64,000 nucleotides of DNA from Owenweeksia sp963758205 (GCA_963758205.1 CAVWUM010000001.1:310001-374000); one strand, 5' to 3'. Positions 43,037 through 53,617 are shown, counted from the first letter of the stretch. Made by a program: numbers and translations. Notes: generated by a model not told the origin, from the sequence alone.

Positions 43037-43480
43037 TTAGGATTTTGAGATTTCGTCCGGCAATTCGTTGATGTCATCATCCGCCACGGGGAAGTATACT
43101 TTGAGGGCTTTTCCGGCCATTTCAATGCCGGCAATAAGGCCTTTTGTAAATTCACCTTTTTTGAAGTGGGCCTGGGCAGTATCGCGTATGCTATCCCAAA
43201 AATCATCCGGGGTAACGGCATCAATACCTGAATCTCCAATAATGGAAAACTGCCGATCCTCCACCGCCAAATAAAACAGAACCCCATTGCGGAGTTCTGT
43301 TTTGGTCATGCCTACTTCTTCAAATACTTTTTTGGCGTGCTCTAAATTGGGCTCATCCGTATGAGATTCAAGGTGTACGCGAATTTCACCACTGGTGCGG
43401 TTTTCGGCTGCTTTTATGGCAGCCACTATTTCGGCTTCCTGCTCTTTGGTAAAAAATTCTTTGGCCTTGTCTTTACTCAT
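43037..43480 (-). CDS. TPM-domain protein
   Basis: 147 residues, no signal peptide. FFTKEQEAEIVAAIKAAENR, TSGEIRVHLESH, LRNGVLFYLAVEDRQFSIIG and IDAVTPDDFWDSIRD fit the shorter TPM (TLP18.3/Psb32/MOLO-1) family. Encoded with lemA upstream and the YgcG-like gene downstream, the standard LemA-TPM-TPM set in Bacteroidota. Confidence 0.93.
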   Translation of the reverse strand: MSKDKAKEFFTKEQEAEIVAAIKAAENRTSGEIRVHLESHTDEPNLEHAKKVFEEVGMTKTELRNGVLFYLAVEDRQFSIIGDSGIDAVTPDDFWDSIRDTAQAHFKKGEFTKGLIAGIEMAGKALKVYFPVADDDINELPDEISKS

Positions 43481-43637
43481 TATTGTTGTTTTAGGTTTTG
43501 CCTAAATGGTTTCGTCTTTAATTTTTGTCATGGTTTTTCAAAACCCGATGTGGAAAGTGAAAAACCTCGCCAAAAATGATTTGATCCTTGTCATCACATT
43601 TATTAGCTACTAACAAGCCACCCCGATGGGGTGTGGT

Positions 43638-44227
43638 TTAAAATGTTACTTCAGGGGCTACGTCAGAACCTTCTGCAGATTCAAAGTAACCTTTTTTATC
43701 AAAGCCACCTATGTTGGCAATAAATACTTGCGGGAATTTTTGAATGTAGCTGTTGTAGGTGCCAACCACCTCATTAAATCTGTTGCGCTCTACCGAAATT
43801 CGGTTTTCAGTACCCTCCAGTTGAGATTGTAATTCCAAAAAGTTTTGATTGGCTTTAAGGTCAGGGTATCTCTCAATGGTTACAAGTAAGCGACTTAATG
43901 CTCCACTCAACTGACCCTGAGCTGCCTGAAACTGCTGTAGTTGATCGGGACTAATATTGTCCGCATCCACATTTACAGAGGTGGCCTTGCTACGGGCTTC
44001 AATTACCTGTGTTAATGTTTCCTGCTCAAAATCGGCATAGCCCTTTACGGTATTTACCAAATTAGGGATGAGGTCTGCTCTGCGCTGGTAGGCCGTTTCC
44101 ACATTGGCCCATTGTTTGGCTGTGGCCTCGCGCATTTCAACCATATTATTGTACATACCCTTAAGGAAAAGAAACCGATTAAAACAATTGCACCTATAAC
44201 AATAAGTGCTATTACACCTTTATTCAT
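43638..44227 (-). CDS. lemA: LemA family protein (frame broken by one missing base)
   Basis: Start ATG 44227 gives MNKGVIALIVIGAIVLIGFF, the usual N-terminal membrane helix. The rest of LemA (GMYNNMVEMREATAKQWANV, YQRRADLIPNLVNTVKGYAD, LTQVIEARSKATS, RYPDLKANQNFLELQSQLEG, ENRISVERNRFNEVVGTYN) continues in another frame. The junction is near 44158-44168, where coding TTTTCCTTAAGGGTATG lacks one base. Joined length is about 196 residues, normal. LemA proteins are membrane-anchored helical bundles of unclear function, often encoded with TPM proteins as here. Confidence 0.92.
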
Positions 44228-44429
44228 TTTTTATGATTCGATTGATTTTTAAACAAACTTAGCCAAGCAATTGGTATTCCACGAAAGTGAAACTGCCAAA
44301 AGGGCGGTGGGGTAGGTTAGTGGTGGAAATTTGTAGGTGGAACTTAATGGGGTTCGAAAATTTGAATATTCGATAATTCTGGTTCAGAGTAAATTTTCAA
44401 ATTCTCGAATCTTCAAATATTAAATATCG

Positions 44430-44760
44430 CTACAGCTCATGCTTAATATCCATCAGTGCCTGACGGATCATTTTGAGCCTTTCTACCACCTCGGCATTCT
44501 GGGCAGTGTCTTCTTTGTTTTGGCGGAGTTTTTTCTGGGCACCTTCTAAGCGTAAAACCACGCTCTTTTACCAAATGGTAAATCAGCTTCAGGTTTTCCA
44601 TATCCTTGACGGTAAATAGCCGGTTGCCCTTTTTGTTGCGCTTAGGTTTCAGTATGTCAAATTCCTTTTCCCAAAACCTGACTAAGGAGGTGTTTACATC
44701 TAGTATGGCAGCAGCCTCGCCAATGGTATAGTACATTTTTTCGATGTCCTTGTCTTCCAT
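44430..44760 (-). CDS. MerR-family transcriptional regulator (frame broken by one extra base)
   Basis: From ATG 44760: MYYTIGEAAAILDVNTSLVR, FWEKEFDILKPKRNKKGNRL and LKLIYHLVKERGFTL form a MerR winged helix. After FTL the coherent family text EGAQKKLRQNKEDTAQNAEV and EVVERLKMIRQALMDIKHEL lies in the next frame to a stop at 44430. The extra base is at 44546-44550 (coding CTTAGAAGGT for CTT GAA GGT). About 109 residues when joined. Its ATG shares a base with the stop of the M23 peptidase gene (TAATG), so the two are coupled. Confidence 0.9.
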
Positions 44761-45732
44761 TAGTCAAAGGATTGGTTAGGCTGGTTGGCCAGCTGTATAA
44801 CTGTGTTGAACTCTTCGGGTGAAAGGTCTCCGTAGTAGAAGTTTACAGGGTTCAGCTTTGTCGTCATTCAGCCAAACCTCATAGTGCAGGTGCGGCCCGC
44901 GTGAGCGGCCGGTATTACCAACATAACCTATTACTTCACCCCGCTTTACCTTTTGGCCCACACGCACATTATATTCACTTAAGTGGGCATATACGGTGGT
45001 GTATCCAAAACCGTGATCAATGCGAATATGATTGCCAAAGCCACTTGAAGAATTATCTGCACGGATGATTTTTCCATCTCCGGTAGCATATATAGGGGTT
45101 CCGATTTCAGCACTAAAGTCCATGCCATAGTGCATTTTGCGGGCCTTGGTAAAAGGGTCAACCCTGAAACCAAAACCAGAGGCCAGTCTTTTTAACTCCT
45201 CATTGGCCACAGGCTGTATAGCCGGTATGGCAGCCAGTAGCTTGGATTTATCCTCGGCCATTTTTACAATTTCGTCATACGAGCGGCTTTGCACATACAT
45301 CTGCTTGCTGATCTGATCCATGCGCATGGCGGTTTCCTTAATCATCTCGCTATTATCAAAACCCTGCAGTTTTTTATAACGGTTGGCACCACCAAAACCT
45401 GCTTTGCGGATGGTACCGGGTATAGGCTCAGCCTCAAACACCACGCGGTAAATATCATCATCGCGCCTCTGTAAATCTTCCAGTACCATGGCGTGCTGAT
45501 CCATACGCTCATCCAATATGTCATATTGAATTTTCATATTTTCCAGCTCACGCTGAAGGCGCTTTTCCTTTGGGGAATTAATAAAGTTATCGGCAACAAG
45601 GTGAAAAAGGAAGCCAAACAGAAGCAACGAAGCAACCACCACGGCCGTACTCCGCAAGCGCTGGCCTGCACCTTTTTCTATTTTTCGGTAGGATAATGTT
45701 TTAGGGTCGTAATAGTACTTGACCTTCGCCAT
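44760..45732 (-). CDS. M23-family peptidoglycan endopeptidase (frame broken by one extra base near the end)
   Basis: A basic N-terminus with one membrane helix (LRSTAVVVASLLLFGFLFHL), a coiled coil (LQRELENMKIQYDILDERMD) and an M23 domain with MHYGMDFSAEIGTPIYATGD, GYTTVYAHLSEYNV and GRSRGPHLHYEVWLNDDK. Zinc-binding residues HxxxD and HxH are present. The last about 30 residues (LNPVNFYYGDLSPEEFNTVI and LANQPNQSFD) are in the next frame, ending at 44760; the extra base is near 44853-44857. About 323 residues when joined. Such proteins cut peptidoglycan crosslinks in the periplasm. Confidence 0.93.
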
Positions 45733-45851
45733 ATTTAATACTTTTGGCCTGCTTTTAAGTGATAGCTCAAAATGCGCGTTGAGCCTAATAAAACACGAAG
45801 CTTAACGAAACTTTAAAGCCAAAATTACACAATAAAGATCTTTCGTTCTCC

Positions 45852-48516
45852 ATGCAGATGAATAAAGCAAACAAATGGAATGCCCGCGAGGTACGCCAGC
45901 AATTTTTGAATTTTTTTGAATCCAAACGTCATGAGGTGGTGGCTTCGGCACCCATAGTAATTAAAGGGGACCCCACGTTGATGTTTACCAATGCAGGGAT
46001 GAACCAGTTTAAGGATTACTTTTTGGGTAATGGAACTCCCTCAAGCAACCGAATTGCCGATACCCAAAAATGTCTTCGCGTAAGCGGAAAACATAACGAT
46101 CTTGAAGAGGTGGGCCATGACACCTACCATCATACCATGTTTGAAATGCTGGGCAACTGGAGTTTTGGAGATCCTGACCGAAAAAGCCAGGATGGCGAAG
46201 GCGGTTATTTTAAAAAAGAGGCAATTGCCTGGGCCTGGGAGCTATTAACGGAGGTGTACGAATTACCAAAAGACCGCCTGTATGTTACGGTGTTTGAAGG
46301 TGACGAAGGCGACAATCTGGGTAAGGATGAAGAATCATATGAAAACTGGAAACAGTATAACCACCGAGGATCGCATCCTTAATGGAAATAAAAAGGACAA
46401 CTTTTGGGAAATGGGTGCATCCGGCCCTTGTGGACCAAGCTCAGAAATACATATTGACCTGCGCCCTGATGATGAGCGCAAGGCCGTGGATGGTAAAATG
46501 CTGGTTAACCATGATCACCCGCAGGTGGTGGAAATATGGAACCTGGTATTTATGGAGTTTAACCGCATGGCTGATGGTAAGCTGGTAAAACTCCCTGCTC
46601 AGCATGTAGATACAGGGATGGGTTTTGAGCGCCTTTGCATGGCCCTTCAGGGGAAAACCTCCAATTACGATACGGACGTGTTTACTCCTCTTATCGCTAA
46701 ACTGGAAGAGTTGAGCGGACTCACCTATGGTAATGATGAAAAGCAGGATATAGCCATGCGCGTAATTGCCGACCATGTGCGGGCTGTAGCTTTTGCCATT
46801 GCTGATGGTCAGCTGCCTTCCAATACGGGAGCGGGCTATGTTATAAGAAGGATTTTAAGGAGAGCCATCCGTTATGGATTTTCGTATCTCAATAAAAAAG
46901 AGCCATTCATTTTTGAATTGGTGGAAGTGCTTAGTGAGCAAATGCATGAGTTTTTCCCTGAAATAAAATCACAGCGCACATTAGCCGAAAAAGTTATTAA
47001 AGAAGAAGAAGCCTCTTTTCTGCGTACGCTGGATCAAGGGCTGAATCGCCTGGATCAAATCATCAGCGAAAGCGATGGGAAAATGGTGGAAGGTGCCAAA
47101 GTGTTTGAACTATACGATACGTTTGGCTTTCCGCCAGATTTAACCGGACTTATATTAAAGGAGCGCGGGCTTGATTATGACCAGAAAGGTTATGATGTAG
47201 AAATGGCCTCTCAGAAGGAACGCGCCCGCAGTGCCGGTAAAATGGACACCGGTGATTGGGTGATTCTGGAAAATGATGAAACCGAGGAATTTATCGGCTA
47301 CGACCATACTAAGGCTACGGTGCGCATTACCCGTTACCGTAAGGTTACCGCTAAAAAGAAGGAAATGTACCAGTTGGTATTTAACCTTACCCCGTTTTAC
47401 CCTGAGGGTGGCGGGCAGGTTGGCGATCATGGCGTTTTGTTTAATGAGGATGGACTGATACAGATTGTAGATACTAAAAAAGAGCATGGCCTTATCATTC
47501 ATTTTACGGAGCAATTACCTAAAAATCTGGAAGCTGATTTTACCGCTGAGGTAAGTGCAGCTTCGCGATCAAAAGCCAGTTTTAACCATACCGCTACCCA
47601 CTTGTTGCACCAGGCTTTGCGCGAGGTGTTGGGTGAGCATGTGGAGCAAAAAGGCTCTTTGGTACACCCCGATTATTTAAGGTTTGACTTCAGTCATTTT
47701 TCTAAAGTTACCGATGAGGAGCTAATGCGCATTGAGGCATTGGTGAACCATAGGGTGCAAAAGAACTTTGGGCTGGAGGAATTCAGGAATATTCCCATGG
47801 AAGACGCAAAAGCCATGGGCGCTATGGCCCTGTTTGGCGAAAAGTATGGCGACACCGTGCGGGCTATAAAATTTGGCGATTCCATTGAGCTTTGTGGTGG
47901 CATACATGTAAATGCCACCGGTGAGATTGGCCTTTTTAAAATTGTTTCAGAAGGGGCTGTGGCAGCCGGTATAAGAAGGATAGAGGCTCTTACCGCTTCG
48001 GGCGCTCGTGAGTATGTTGATGCTCATCTTAAAACCCTTAACGACATTAAGCAGGAGCTTAAAAATCCTAAGGATGCTGTACAGGCCATTAAAAACCTGA
48101 AGGACGAAAACAGCGAACTGAAAAAGCAGATTGAAGAGCTGGTTCGCGAAAAGGCCAAAGGTGAAAAGCAGGAGTGGGTAAATAATGCAGAAGATAAAGG
48201 CGACTTTAAACTGATAATTCAAAAAACAGCGTTAGACATGGGCGCTGTAAAGGATTTATTATTTCAGATTAAAAACGAAAAAGAAGATATTGCGGCCATA
48301 ATTGGTGTGGATCAGGGGGAGAAGGTGCAAATTGCCATCGCCTTTTCTGATAATCTGGCGAAAGCCAAAAACTGGCATGCCGGCAACATGGTGCGCGAGG
48401 TAGCTAAGGAAATTAAAGGCGGTGGCGGTGGCCAGCCGTTTTTTGCCACAGCGGGTGGAAGTGACCCTAAAGGACTTGATAACGCCATTGAAAAAGCTAA
48501 AGCTTTACTAGTATGA
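45852..48516 (+). CDS. alaS: Alanyl-tRNA synthetase (frame broken by one extra base)
   Basis: The first frame (ATG 45852) has NAREVRQQFLNFFESKRHEV, VIKGDPTLMFTNAGMNQFKD, LEEVGHDTYHHTMFEMLGNW and runs to about residue 170. The second frame continues with TEDRILNGNKKDNFWEMGAS, GPCGPSSEIHIDLR, the editing domain FNHTATHLLHQALREVLGEH, CGGIHVNATGEIG, and the C-terminal GGGGGQPFFATAGG. The frame switches within 46350-46362 (around CTGGAAACAGTATAACCACC). Joined, it is about 887 residues, normal. An essential gene, so a consensus error is the best reading. Its stop overlaps the next gene by 4 nt. Confidence 0.97.
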
Positions 48517-49244
48517 AAAAATTATTGATTGCTGTTTTTTGTTTGGGTACCGTGCTGGCTAAGGCTCAGCCTGATGATGATGTTGTCTACTACGAGGATT
48601 CTAAAGTGAAAAACTCACGGATTAGCCTTGCTCTTAATCTTAACCCAAACTGGACGGACAGAAGGCTGATAGACGAAGGGACGCCAACTGGAGGTTATTA
48701 CCAGCTGAAAAACGATGAAGCCGATGGTTCTTTTCAGTTGAACTATGGGCTTGATATATTCTTTCGCCTGGGCTCAGCGCTACGGATAGGAGCAGGTTTT
48801 GGTGTGGCTACTGCCGATTTTAGTGTAAAGGATGCGCGATTTTATTCGCTGGATTATCCGGATACCGTTTTAGTGGATGTAAGCACTGAAGTAACCATGT
48901 ACACTATTCCGCTGAAGCTGAATTTTAATACCTCTCTAACTGATGCGTTTGACCTGGAAGTAATACCACAGGTGCAGATGAACCTGATAAATTATTACGA
49001 AAACACTTTTACCCCAAAGGATGGGCGTGCGGAGTTTAAGAATAATCGCAGCGATGATGCCAATAGCATTACCTACACTGTAGGTATAGCCCTGGGAGGC
49101 ACATTTAAGCTTACTGATAACTGGGGGCTTTTTGTACGTGGGGACATTAAATACATGGTAAACCCCCTAATTGATGAGGTGAATTATCCGCGGGAGGCAC
49201 TTTTTAATCTTGGATTGAACACGGGGCTTAAATACAGCTTTTAG
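48513..49244 (+). CDS. Outer-membrane beta-barrel protein
   Basis: 243 residues. Signal peptide (MKKLLIAVFCLGTVLAKAQ) then alternating amphipathic strands typical of small porin-like barrels (ISLALNLNPNWTDRRL, IFFRLGSALRIGAGFGVA, YTIPLKLNFNTSL, LFVRGDIKYMVNPLID) ending with aromatic F (LNTGLKYSF). No specific function. It is translationally coupled to alaS (ATGA) and converges on a lipoprotein gene, overlapping it by 4 bases. Confidence 0.85.
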   Translation: MKKLLIAVFCLGTVLAKAQPDDDVVYYEDSKVKNSRISLALNLNPNWTDRRLIDEGTPTGGYYQLKNDEADGSFQLNYGLDIFFRLGSALRIGAGFGVATADFSVKDARFYSLDYPDTVLVDVSTEVTMYTIPLKLNFNTSLTDAFDLEVIPQVQMNLINYYENTFTPKDGRAEFKNNRSDDANSITYTVGIALGGTFKLTDNWGLFVRGDIKYMVNPLIDEVNYPREALFNLGLNTGLKYSF

Positions 49245-49645
49245 CGGGTAAGTATAGCTTTTACCTGGTCATCTCCGGAGCCATCATTAGCGGTAAAGTC
49301 AATAGTAATCTGATCAAAATTGAGGGTGGCCTGCCCGCTGCCCATAAAGGTTATACTATCTGAAGTTTGAAAGGGAATTTCAAGCCCAAGGCCAAATAGC
49401 TCGGTCTTTACCGTTACGGTAGGTATATTGTATAGCCCGATGATGGATATATCATTTTCAGTAGCTCCCCTCACAATGTCCACCTCGTAGTTTTGTGGAG
49501 AATTAATACCGGTTTTTTCAAGAACCTTCCATTTTCCGATAAACTCTTCCTGGTAGTTTTCTGTGGGCAGCGGATCATCCTCACACGCCACTGTAATCAC
49601 GCTGAAAAGCGCTACAATGAGTGATATGCGGATGAAGTTCTTCAT
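49241..49645 (-). CDS. Lipoprotein of unknown function
   Basis: 134 residues. Lipobox VITVACEDDPLP, then EFIGKWKVLEKTG, a lipocalin-like start common in small Bacteroidota lipoproteins, and alternating strands to TANDGSGDDQVKAILTR. Probably a small lipid-anchored beta-barrel or sandwich in the envelope. It lies 23 bases downstream of an OmpH-like gene on the same strand. Confidence 0.75.
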   Translation of the reverse strand: MKNFIRISLIVALFSVITVACEDDPLPTENYQEEFIGKWKVLEKTGINSPQNYEVDIVRGATENDISIIGLYNIPTVTVKTELFGLGLEIPFQTSDSITFMGSGQATLNFDQITIDFTANDGSGDDQVKAILTR

Positions 49646-49668
49646 TAGTATTGGATTTTAATAGCGGA

Positions 49669-50304
49669 CTATTTTTCTTCCTCAGTAGCTTTTCCTTCCT
49701 TTTTGGCTTTGTTCATGGTGTTCAGCCTCTCTACTACCAATGGAGTAATGTCAAAGGCATCATCTGCGGTAAGCAGGCTGCTTTGGCGGCTGTAGCTGAA
49801 TACATAGTCCAGTTTAAACTCATCTTTAATATCATCAAGCACCAGGTTCATTTCCACCATTAGTAGTGAGTCCAGCTTGCGCTCTTCCTTAGCCAGTTCA
49901 TATTGTTTGCTTTCGGCATATTGCTGCAGTTGTTGCCTGGCCTGTTGTATTTCAAGGTCAGCGGCCTGTAACTCCTGTTGCGATAAGCTGGCGGCCTGCT
50001 GTTGCAGGATGGCCAGGCTCTCCTGAAATCCGTTAGAACGGAAGGCAATGTCGGCCTCCATCTTTTTGGCTTTGGCCTCCAGTTGATCCTTTAACTCCTC
50101 GCGGTAGTCGTAGTTTTTGGCCAGCGAGTCTGAATTTACATAGGCAATACGGGCCTGCCCGAATTTTTCACCATTAAGGGCATCGGCCACCTCTGAAGCA
50201 CCGGCAGTGGTTTTTTTGGTTTCGGTTCCACTAAACTCTCTTACAAACAAATAGCCAACGGCCACTAAAAGTATAATGCTTACTACGGTGTTAAATGTCT
50301 TCAT
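49669..50304 (-). CDS. OmpH/Skp-family periplasmic chaperone-like protein
   Basis: 211 residues. N-terminal membrane anchor or uncleaved signal (VVSIILLVAVGYLFVREF), RIAYVNSDSLAKNYDYREEL strand and long alpha-helical arm (KDQLEAKAKKMEADIAFRSN; QEELQAADLEIQQARQQLQQ-like), then a compact end domain LDYVFSYSRQSSLLTADDAF with DITPLVVERLN. This is the Skp/OmpH fold that holds unfolded outer-membrane proteins. Acidic and Lys-rich C-terminal tail. Confidence 0.92.
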   Translation of the reverse strand: MKTFNTVVSIILLVAVGYLFVREFSGTETKKTTAGASEVADALNGEKFGQARIAYVNSDSLAKNYDYREELKDQLEAKAKKMEADIAFRSNGFQESLAILQQQAASLSQQELQAADLEIQQARQQLQQYAESKQYELAKEERKLDSLLMVEMNLVLDDIKDEFKLDYVFSYSRQSSLLTADDAFDITPLVVERLNTMNKAKKEGKATEEEK

Positions 50305-50487
50305 GTATGCAGTTTGTGCCCTTTTTGGGCCGGATTAATATTCAGCGCGCTAAATTAATCAAATTGGCCTCGGATATATGTTAACGGATAATAGATGGCG
50401 GAGGTGGGGGTATAAGCAAAACCATTGGTTAAAAAATAGGAGTAAACACAAATTAGCCATAGTTTAGGCGGACTTTTTTACCATATT

Positions 50488-50637
50488 ATGGCAAAGCAGG
50501 AAGAAAAGCATTTTGAAATACCCGTAAGTGGAAGCCTTGGACTATTGGCCTTGGGCTACAGAGGTGTACAAGCCTGGCGTAAGGTTAGGGATGAGGCTAT
50601 GGCCAAAATGGAAACCAACCCTGATAAGCGCAAGTAA
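50488..50637 (+). CDS. Small conserved-looking protein (49 residues)
   Basis: ATG 50488 to TAA 50637 encodes MAKQEEKHFEIPVSGSLGLL followed by ALGYRGVQAWRKVRDEAMAK and a basic end METNPDKRK. The composition (Gly/Leu core, basic tail) and the position 8 bases before the AlbA_2 gene suggest a real small gene, perhaps co-translated with it. Similar-size ORFs encoding LLALGYRG-type proteins are known to me from Bacteroidota; function unknown. Confidence 0.6.
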   Translation: MAKQEEKHFEIPVSGSLGLLALGYRGVQAWRKVRDEAMAKMETNPDKRK

Positions 50638-50645
50638 CCGGAGTT

Positions 50646-51557
50646 ATGAGTTTTGCACAACAGATTTTTGGTAAGGCTCTTAATGAGATAACAACGGAAG
50701 ACGTACTTGCATTTTTCTCCAAACCACAATTTGAAGGGCACCACCTGGAGTTTAAAAGCGGACAGGTGCGGATGGATAAAATCCTGAAGGAGGTAAGTGC
50801 TTTTTTAAATGCCGATGGCGGCCTTATGATAATTGGTGCACCCCGCGAAACCGAAGCCAGAGGAGGGGTAGAACCTTATACACAGGGCCTGCCCGATCCT
50901 TCTTATATAGAAAGTACGGATGCCATTGCCGAAGCAATTTCTCACCTGATGGTACCTACACCGGGTGGAATACATATGGCGCAGCTGCCCTACCGGGGTG
51001 GACAAATTTTCTTGCTTGATATTTTACCCAGCCATGTTCCGCCTCACCAGGTTGGTCCGGTGGGTACCTATTATGTTAGGGATGGTGCTGTATCCCGTCC
51101 GGCTAACCACCTGGAGCTGGAACGTATGTTTTTCCAGAAGCGGATGCCCGATTTATTACTGAAAATTGCCCTGGTACGAAATGTGGATTCTATAAACATT
51201 CATTTGAGTTTGATTAATCAAAGCTCCAAATCAGCCGATTTCCCTTTTGTGGAAGTAACTGTTAATCCCGTAAGGGGAGAAGAAGCAAACAGGTTTTTAC
51301 GCAAGATTAAATACGCAGAGCCCTACTTACCCCGCGGTGTGGAGTGGCAGGAGGAAGTAGAGGTTTTTCCGCAAAATCCTGTGCTGTACCTGCGTGTGGA
51401 TTTTTGCTGCAAGGATGCGCCCCTCAAAACCAAAGCAGCCTTTGTAAGGATCAGGAAGAACGACACCGAGCTGTTGCAGGTATATGATTCGGAAACGGTG
51501 TTTCACTTTAATGCTAATGACTTTTACTACCAGTATAGCTATCTGCTTGATCAGTAG
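50646..51557 (+). CDS. AlbA_2 (Schlafen-type ATP-binding) domain protein
   Basis: 303 residues. N-terminal AlbA_2 domain: EGHHLEFKSGQVRMDKILKE, VSAFLNADGGLMIIGAPRET, then LLDILPSHVPPHQVGPVGTY and YVRDGAVSRPANHLELERMF. The C-terminal about 130 residues form a probable beta-sandwich (SINIHLSLINQSSKSADFPF). AlbA_2 proteins bind nucleic acid or nucleotides; this form usually lacks a helicase or nuclease and its role is unknown. No defence-type neighbours are seen. Confidence 0.88.
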   Translation: MSFAQQIFGKALNEITTEDVLAFFSKPQFEGHHLEFKSGQVRMDKILKEVSAFLNADGGLMIIGAPRETEARGGVEPYTQGLPDPSYIESTDAIAEAISHLMVPTPGGIHMAQLPYRGGQIFLLDILPSHVPPHQVGPVGTYYVRDGAVSRPANHLELERMFFQKRMPDLLLKIALVRNVDSINIHLSLINQSSKSADFPFVEVTVNPVRGEEANRFLRKIKYAEPYLPRGVEWQEEVEVFPQNPVLYLRVDFCCKDAPLKTKAAFVRIRKNDTELLQVYDSETVFHFNANDFYYQYSYLLDQ

Positions 51558-51753
51558 TGCTTAACTGACACTGTAATATTTGCGCTTTTCAAAATATTCA
51601 GCTTTAGCCCTAGCGAGCTTTAATCCCCCCTTCTTTTATTTTTTGAGGCATCCCTGAAACCATTACCCATGGTTTTGTTTTATGTTTTTATAACGGATTA
51701 AATAATGTGCGGCAAAACGGTAGCCTTACCGGGATGCCCTAAAATGATATAGA

Positions 51754-52548
51754 ATGGATTTAAAGTTGAAAGGGAAAAAAGCACTGCTTACGGGTTCTAC
51801 AGCGGGGATAGGTTATGCCATTGCACGGCTATTGGCAAAGGAAGGAGCTACGGTAATAATTAATGGCAGAGATAAAGATGATGTACAGGAAAAAGCAACC
51901 GAGCTGAAGAACGAAAGCGGCAACCCGAATGTGGAGGGCGTGGCGGCTGATTTTGCCAAGAAGGATGAAATAGACAATCTTATTTCAAAAATCCCTGAGC
52001 TTGATATTTTAATCAACAATGTTGGAATCTTTAATGAGGTGGATTTTGAGGAAATATCCGATGAGGATTGGTTTGAAATATTTGAATTGAATGTAATGAG
52101 CGGGGTGCGCCTGGCCCGCCACTATTTGCCTAAAATGATGAAAAAGAATGAGGGAAGAATAATTTTCATCTCCAGCGAGTCTGCGCTAAATATCCCCACC
52201 GAAATGATCCATTATGGCATGACTAAAACCGCCCAGTTGTCAATTTCAAGAGGTTTGGCACGTCTTGCCAAAGGCAGCAACGTAACTGTAAACGCTGTAC
52301 TGCCGGGCCCTACCTGGAGCCGTGCCAATGCCAAGGGAATGAAAAAGCAGGCCGAACAATCAGACAAAAGTCTTGAGGAAGTAAAAGAGGAATTTTTTGA
52401 AGAAAGGAGGCCAACCTCGCTTATACAGCGCTGGGCCGATGTGGATGAGGTGGCAAATATGGTGGCCTATGTGGCCAGCCCGCTTTCATCAGCTACCAAT
52501 GGCGCGGCCCTTCGGGTAGATGGCGGAGTGGTTAACTCCATTATGTAA
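51754..52548 (+). CDS. SDR-family oxidoreductase
   Basis: 264 residues. Classical short-chain dehydrogenase: cofactor motif TGSTAGIG (13-20), NNVG (88-91), Ser140/141 and YxxxK at Y154-K158 (IHYGMTKTA), then AVLPGPTWSRA and the C-terminal LRVDGGVVNSIM. Probably NAD(P)-dependent; the substrate is unknown, with the best sequence resemblance to oxidoreductases annotated as 3-oxoacyl reductase-like. The gene stands alone between two gaps of about 195 and 58 bases. Confidence 0.93.
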   Translation: MDLKLKGKKALLTGSTAGIGYAIARLLAKEGATVIINGRDKDDVQEKATELKNESGNPNVEGVAADFAKKDEIDNLISKIPELDILINNVGIFNEVDFEEISDEDWFEIFELNVMSGVRLARHYLPKMMKKNEGRIIFISSESALNIPTEMIHYGMTKTAQLSISRGLARLAKGSNVTVNAVLPGPTWSRANAKGMKKQAEQSDKSLEEVKEEFFEERRPTSLIQRWADVDEVANMVAYVASPLSSATNGAALRVDGGVVNSIM

Positions 52549-52606
52549 GATCCCTTGTGTGATTTTCAGACAGACTAAAGTTGCGATGGTATGGAGGCGG
52601 CTGCCT

Positions 52607-53617
52607 CTATGTTGGATTAACGTCCTCCATCAGTTCCGCAAAATAGCGGTATGATTTAATTCTATCTTCAATATTGTACATGTTGGAAACCACCATCAAT
52701 TCATTCACCTGGGTGGTTTTCAAAAAGTCTGTGGTTTGTGTCTTCACACTTTCCTTATCACCTATAAAGCTGTACCTCATCATCCGCTGAAAAGCGGGAT
52801 GCTGAATCAGCTCCCTTAAGTCATCAGTCATAGGTGCCGGTGGCTGCATATAATCACGCTCGTTGGTAAGTATACCCAAAAACATTTTTATAAGTGAAGT
52901 GGAAAGACTTTCCGCTTCTTCATGCGTATCGGCCACAATAGCATTAATGGCGGCCATCGTATAAGGCTCCTTTAACTGTGCGGAAGGCTGAAAGTTGTTG
53001 TGGTAAATATTCAGCGCTTCTATAAGTTGTGCGGGCGCAAAGTGGCTGGCAAAAGCATAGGGTAAACCTTTGGCTGCTGCCAGATGGGCACTATCGGTGC
53101 TGGAGCCTAAAATCCAGACAGGCACATCCACGCCTTCGGCAATGGTAGCACGCACCGGGGCGCTACTGTTTTCTTTGGAAAAATAGCGCTGGATTTGCTC
53201 AATATCGTTTGGGAAGTTGTGCTGTGCCTGCATCCGGTCCGGACGAATAGCCTGGGCCGTAACCTGATCCGTTCCGGGAGCTCTTCCTAAACCTAAATCG
53301 ATGCGATTGGGGTAAAGAGAACCCAATGTTCCGAACTGCTCAGCCACAATTAATGGCGAATGGTTGGGCAGCATTATTCCACCGGAACCTACGCGAATGC
53401 TTTCAGTGCCACCCGCGATGTAGCCAATCAGCACTGCGGTGGCCGTACTGGCAATACTGATCATATTGTGATGCTCCGCCAGCCAGAAGCGTTTATAGCC
53501 GAATTCTTCAGCACGCTGAGCCAGCGTGAGACTGTTTTGTAAAGCTACAGATGGCCCCCGGCCTTGGGCAACGGTTGCTAACTCTAATACAGAAATCGGG
53601 ATTTTTACTTTGGACAT
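52607..53617 (-). CDS. LLM-class flavin-dependent oxidoreductase
   Basis: 336 residues, luciferase-like monooxygenase fold: ISVLELATVAQGRGPSVALQ, FWLAEHHNMISIASTATAVL, RVGSGGIMLPNHSPLIVAEQ, FGTLGSLYPNRIDLGLGRAP and WILGSSTDSAHLAAAKGLPY. These resemble the MsnO8/YhbW subgroup. FMN-dependent oxidation of an unknown substrate is expected. Convergent with the SDR gene. Confidence 0.93.
   Translation of the reverse strand: MSKVKIPISVLELATVAQGRGPSVALQNSLTLAQRAEEFGYKRFWLAEHHNMISIASTATAVLIGYIAGGTESIRVGSGGIMLPNHSPLIVAEQFGTLGSLYPNRIDLGLGRAPGTDQVTAQAIRPDRMQAQHNFPNDIEQIQRYFSKENSSAPVRATIAEGVDVPVWILGSSTDSAHLAAAKGLPYAFASHFAPAQLIEALNIYHNNFQPSAQLKEPYTMAAINAIVADTHEEAESLSTSLIKMFLGILTNERDYMQPPAPMTDDLRELIQHPAFQRMMRYSFIGDKESVKTQTTDFLKTTQVNELMVVSNMYNIEDRIKSYRYFAELMEDVNPT

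Noticed and set aside
44546..44550. Programmed +1 frameshift in the merR gene (CTT AGA A context)
   Set aside because: Eight other genes show similar breaks at unrelated sequences, so a common technical cause is more likely.
50646..51557. Anti-phage defence system centred on the AlbA_2 protein
   Set aside because: No nuclease, helicase, methyltransferase or other defence gene lies next to it.
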